Shown: positions 61,660-64,000 of the stretch, piece after piece | Position numbering within the stretch: position 1 is the stretch's first letter | How the letters are laid out: each line of letters starts with the position of its first letter | From: TMED109 sp002684605 | Lineage (GTDB): Bacteria; Pseudomonadota; Alphaproteobacteria; TMED109 | Direction: 5' to 3' | DNA: 64,000 nt | NCBI GenBank assembly: GCA_913046335.1 | Contig: CAJWSU010000008.1 | Span: 6,224-70,223 of the forward strand | The notes under the pieces: generated by a model | What the model was told of the DNA's origin: nothing | The model's input: only the letters and a program-made list of their open reading frames with translations | The model's database searches: none | Position numbers and translations under genes: made by a program

Positions 61660-62424
61660 ATGCTTAAAAAGCTGCATAAAATTATAGGGCTTAGTGTTTG
61701 TATAATTGTTATACATCTTTCCATCACTGGTATTATATTAATGCACCCTAGGACTTTCAAGTTACTGGATACTTATTATACTAATAGTTATCTTTATAAT
61801 TTATATGGTATGTTTAAAACCTCAGATGTAAAAGTTTTAGAGAGCAATGATACAGACATAGGAGTTATAAAAAGCAAGCTTATTGTATCTGATATGGTTT
61901 TAGAAACAGGCAATAGAGATATAATTGGTTTATTAAAAATAAATAATCTTATATATGCCTTAAAAAAAAATTTTCTATTTCTCATAGAAGAAGGGGACTT
62001 CCAGTTAGAAATTCTGAAAAAAGAAGAGCTTTCTTTTTCGGCAAAATCTATAGGTATAAGCAATAATGAAGTCATATTAAAAGATATTAAAAACAAATAT
62101 TATATTATAAATAAGGACCTTAATTTTTTCTTAGCGCCAAACAATAAGGACTTAGACACCCAATACAATACAAGCAACTTAATTTCTACAGATAAAGAAA
62201 CGGCGGATTATTTTTTATTTCAAGTACAAGGCCCAGGCGTACAAGCCTTGAGGCTGTTAACAGACTTGCATAATGGAAGGTTTTTCGGACCCTTAGTAAT
62301 GATTATATTTTCAATAACAAGCTTGGCCGTAATATTTTTAGCAATTAGCGGAACGTGGATTAGCCTTAATATAACCTTTAAAAGAAGAGCCTATAAAAAA
62401 AGAAAGCATAGGAGACATAACTAG
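61660..62424 (+). CDS. PepSY-type membrane protein (PepSY_TM-like)
   Basis: 254 residues: a first helix LHKIIGLSVCIIVIHLSITGIILMHP with His6, His19 and His29, a periplasmic part of about 160 residues without clear motifs, then LLTDLHNGRFFGPLVMIIFSITSLAVIFLAISGTW, the 'DLHtG...G......l.l..tG' pattern of PepSY_TM proteins, and a very basic tail. Such proteins are believed to carry heme and pass electrons to periplasmic flavin or iron. It is the last gene of the unit and follows the FMN-binding gene by 8 bases. Confidence 0.8.
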   Translation: MLKKLHKIIGLSVCIIVIHLSITGIILMHPRTFKLLDTYYTNSYLYNLYGMFKTSDVKVLESNDTDIGVIKSKLIVSDMVLETGNRDIIGLLKINNLIYALKKNFLFLIEEGDFQLEILKKEELSFSAKSIGISNNEVILKDIKNKYYIINKDLNFFLAPNNKDLDTQYNTSNLISTDKETADYFLFQVQGPGVQALRLLTDLHNGRFFGPLVMIIFSITSLAVIFLAISGTWISLNITFKRRAYKKRKHRRHN

Positions 62425-62452
62425 TCCCCTATTATGAATATGCAAACTCTTC

Positions 62453-63430
62453 TTAAGGCATAAGTAATGTAGACCCAGTTGTCTTCCTACTTTCTAAATC
62501 TTTGTGAGCTTGCGCAGCATCTTTTAAGTCGTACCGTGCATTTATACTAATATTTACTTTTCCACTTTCAACCATATTAAAAAGCTGATGTGCGCTTTCT
62601 ACGAGATCTTCCCTTTTAGCATTATAGGTCATGAGCGTTGGCCTTGTAAGAAAAAGACTTCCTTTAGCTGCCAATAGCCCTGTTTCTATAGGCGGAGCAT
62701 TACCTGAGGAGTTGCCAAATACTACCAACATACCTAAAGGGGACAGGCAATCTAAGCTTTTAAGGGCAGTGTCTTTACCAATCCCATCATAAACTACAGG
62801 CACTCCTTCTCCGTTAGTAATTTCTTTTACTTTATCTACAAAATTTTCTTCTCTATAGAGTATAGTATGTTCGCAACCATTAGCTTTAGCTAAAGCTGCT
62901 TTCTCCTCGGAGCCAACGGTCCCAATCACTTTTGCTCCTATAGCCTTAAGCCATTGACAAGCTATTAACCCCACCCCTCCTGCTGCAGCATGAAAGAGAA
63001 TAGTTTGCCCAGCTTTAACATTGTAAGTTCTTCTAACGAGATATTCAACGGTCATCCCTTTTAGCATAATTGCAGCGGCAATTTCATCAGATATATTATC
63101 TGGTATTTTTACAAGACGATCAGCAGGCATTACCTTTGCTTCGGCATAACTTCCTGTTGGAGGAGAGGCATAAGCAACTCTATCGCCTACATTAAGGTCT
63201 TTAACATTCTCTCCCGCTTCTATAATAATCCCTGCCCCTTCAATCCCAAGGGTTAGTGGTACAGGCATAGGATATAAGCCAGACCTATGATAAGTATCTA
63301 TGTAATTAAGACCTATGGCAGTATGTTTAATTAAAACGTCATCTTTTTGTGTTTCTGGAAGAGCCACTTCTTCCCACTTCATTTCTTCTGGACCGCCTTG
63401 TTTATGAACTCTTATAGCGTTTGTAATCAT
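62453..63430 (-). CDS. qor: Zinc-free quinone oxidoreductase (QOR/MDR family)
   Basis: 325 residues. AIRVHKQGGPEEMKWEEVALP, GLNYIDTYHRSGLYP and LGIEGAGIIIEAGENV are the QOR start, and the NADPH loop is HAAAGGVGLIACQWLKAIGAKVIGTV (Gly-rich AAxGGVG, about residues 150-156). The catalytic zinc ligands of alcohol dehydrogenases are absent, as in this group. It reduces quinones or enals with NADPH. It is downstream of the iron locus on the opposite strand and follows the hydrolase gene by 22 bases. Confidence 0.93.
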   Translation of the reverse strand: MITNAIRVHKQGGPEEMKWEEVALPETQKDDVLIKHTAIGLNYIDTYHRSGLYPMPVPLTLGIEGAGIIIEAGENVKDLNVGDRVAYASPPTGSYAEAKVMPADRLVKIPDNISDEIAAAIMLKGMTVEYLVRRTYNVKAGQTILFHAAAGGVGLIACQWLKAIGAKVIGTVGSEEKAALAKANGCEHTILYREENFVDKVKEITNGEGVPVVYDGIGKDTALKSLDCLSPLGMLVVFGNSSGNAPPIETGLLAAKGSLFLTRPTLMTYNAKREDLVESAHQLFNMVESGKVNISINARYDLKDAAQAHKDLESRKTTGSTLLMP

Positions 63431-63452
63431 ATTTATTCTCCTAATTTTTTGT

Positions 63453-64000
63453 TTACAGGTTTTTAAGTAATGACAAGGTTCTCATGTCGCTAATTTCCGC
63501 CGCCGCCCTATCATAATTAACCCCACCAGTTCTAGCAAAACCATGATCGGCGCCAGCATAGGCATTAATTTTTACAAAAGAGCTATCTGCAAACTCTTTT
63601 TTTAAAAGCTCTTGTGTTTCCGGGCCAACCAAACTGTCTTGCTCACCTATATGAAGCATCATAGGCTTTCTAATCATAGCTTTATTTTCAAGGGCTTTTT
63701 CAATACCTACCCCGTAATAACTGATAGAGGCATCAATATCTAATTGACAGCCAGACTTAAAAGCAAGAAGGCCTCCTAAGCAGTATCCCACTACAGCAGT
63801 CTTTCCAGAGACATTATCGTTTTCTCTCAAGTATCTAAGAGAAGCAGCAATATCATCCACGCCTTTTTCAACATCAAAACTTTTATAAAGATCAAACGCT
63901 TTTTGGGTTGCAATTTCAGATTGATCAGGCAGCTCTGTAAGAGGACCTTCTTGCCTCCAGAATAAATCGGGCACAATGACAGCAAAACCATGTGCAGCAT
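63453..64000 (-). CDS. Dienelactone-hydrolase family protein, 5' part outside the window
   Basis: The reading frame is open to base 64000; the start lies outside, since AAHGFAVIVPDLFWRQEG continues before the GTG at 63974. VVGYCLGGLLAFKSG has the nucleophile Cys in GxCxG, and AGADHGFARTG has the catalytic His. These alpha/beta-hydrolases open lactones or esters; the substrate is unknown. It forms a pair with the qor gene in the same direction. Confidence 0.9.
   Translation of the reverse strand, partial: AAHGFAVIVPDLFWRQEGPLTELPDQSEIATQKAFDLYKSFDVEKGVDDIAASLRYLRENDNVSGKTAVVGYCLGGLLAFKSGCQLDIDASISYYGVGIEKALENKAMIRKPMMLHIGEQDSLVGPETQELLKKEFADSSFVKINAYAGADHGFARTGGVNYDRAAAEISDMRTLSLLKNL

Overview
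The window looks like a chromosomal segment of an AT-rich (roughly 30% GC, my estimate) alphaproteobacterium, most likely a free-living aquatic or marine heterotroph. Three things point there: the gene neighbourhood hemE/[intergenic]/ppsR-aroE-coaE-dnaQ-tim44-mltA with hemE-hemH-hemJ-rho running the other way, the alphaproteobacterial TIGR02186 membrane protein beside a TSUP permease, and the hrcA-grpE/rph-rdgB-hemW divergence. Spacing is tight, many genes overlap by 1-25 bases, and I see no tRNA, rRNA, CRISPR array, insertion sequence or prophage. The species cannot be named from this sequence alone.

Layout. 1-1062: rimI (cut by the window edge) and tsaB. 1146-2656: a VanX-type dipeptidase coupled to a polysaccharide-deacetylase-fold protein that has lost its metal ligands. 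2665-13527: a long minus-strand series, mutS-glnD-murJ-trpS-TSUP permease-TIGR02186-usp-nfu. 13715-16003: malic enzyme. 16000-20749: a possible phosphate/polyphosphate neighbourhood (ppk1, PHO4-type transporter, small secreted protein, ArsR-type regulator with a 36-bp perfect palindrome, CYTH-like protein). 20751-27619: transporters (ChrA, AmpG), an orphan TRAP binding lipoprotein, a PfkB kinase, an amidase, and EI24 and DUF2244 proteins. 27612-34388: dapB and the heat-shock cluster dnaJ-dnaK-X-grpE-hrcA, where X is an unrecognised two-repeat protein. 34449-40713: rph-rdgB-hemW, an LpoA-like lipoprotein, rsmI, a BON lipoprotein and gshB. 40710-45445: HIT protein, hisE-F-A-[GNAT]-H-B and an Smr protein. 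45498-47847: an alpha-hydroxyacid dehydrogenase and a secreted cyclase-family protein. 47993-57022: the probable replication-origin neighbourhood. 57024-62424: a divergent iron locus. 62453-64000: a quinone oxidoreductase and a partial dienelactone hydrolase.

Two regions stand out. First, the gap between ppsR and hemE (52847-53095) is extremely AT-rich (11 G/C in 52861-52980). It carries DnaA boxes, including a perfect TTATCCACA overlapping the hemE GTG start, and lies where the Caulobacter and Rickettsia origins lie. The genes flanking it run away from it on both sides, so it is a strong oriC candidate. The ppsR gene beside it has no ATG/GTG/TTG upstream of its P-loop and seems to use ATT. 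Second, imelysin plus a di-heme oxidoreductase (minus strand) diverge from porin, FMN-binding protein and PepSY-type membrane protein (plus strand). The intergenic region holds two promoters in which a Fur-like box forms the spacer after TTGACA. I read this as a Fur-controlled iron capture and reduction system; the individual families are known, but I do not know this combination as a described system.

Where the first possible start of a reading frame looked wrong I chose another: ppk1, the LpoA-like gene, rsmI, hisE, the his-operon GNAT gene, ppsR, hemE and the imelysin gene. The reasons are given in each entry.
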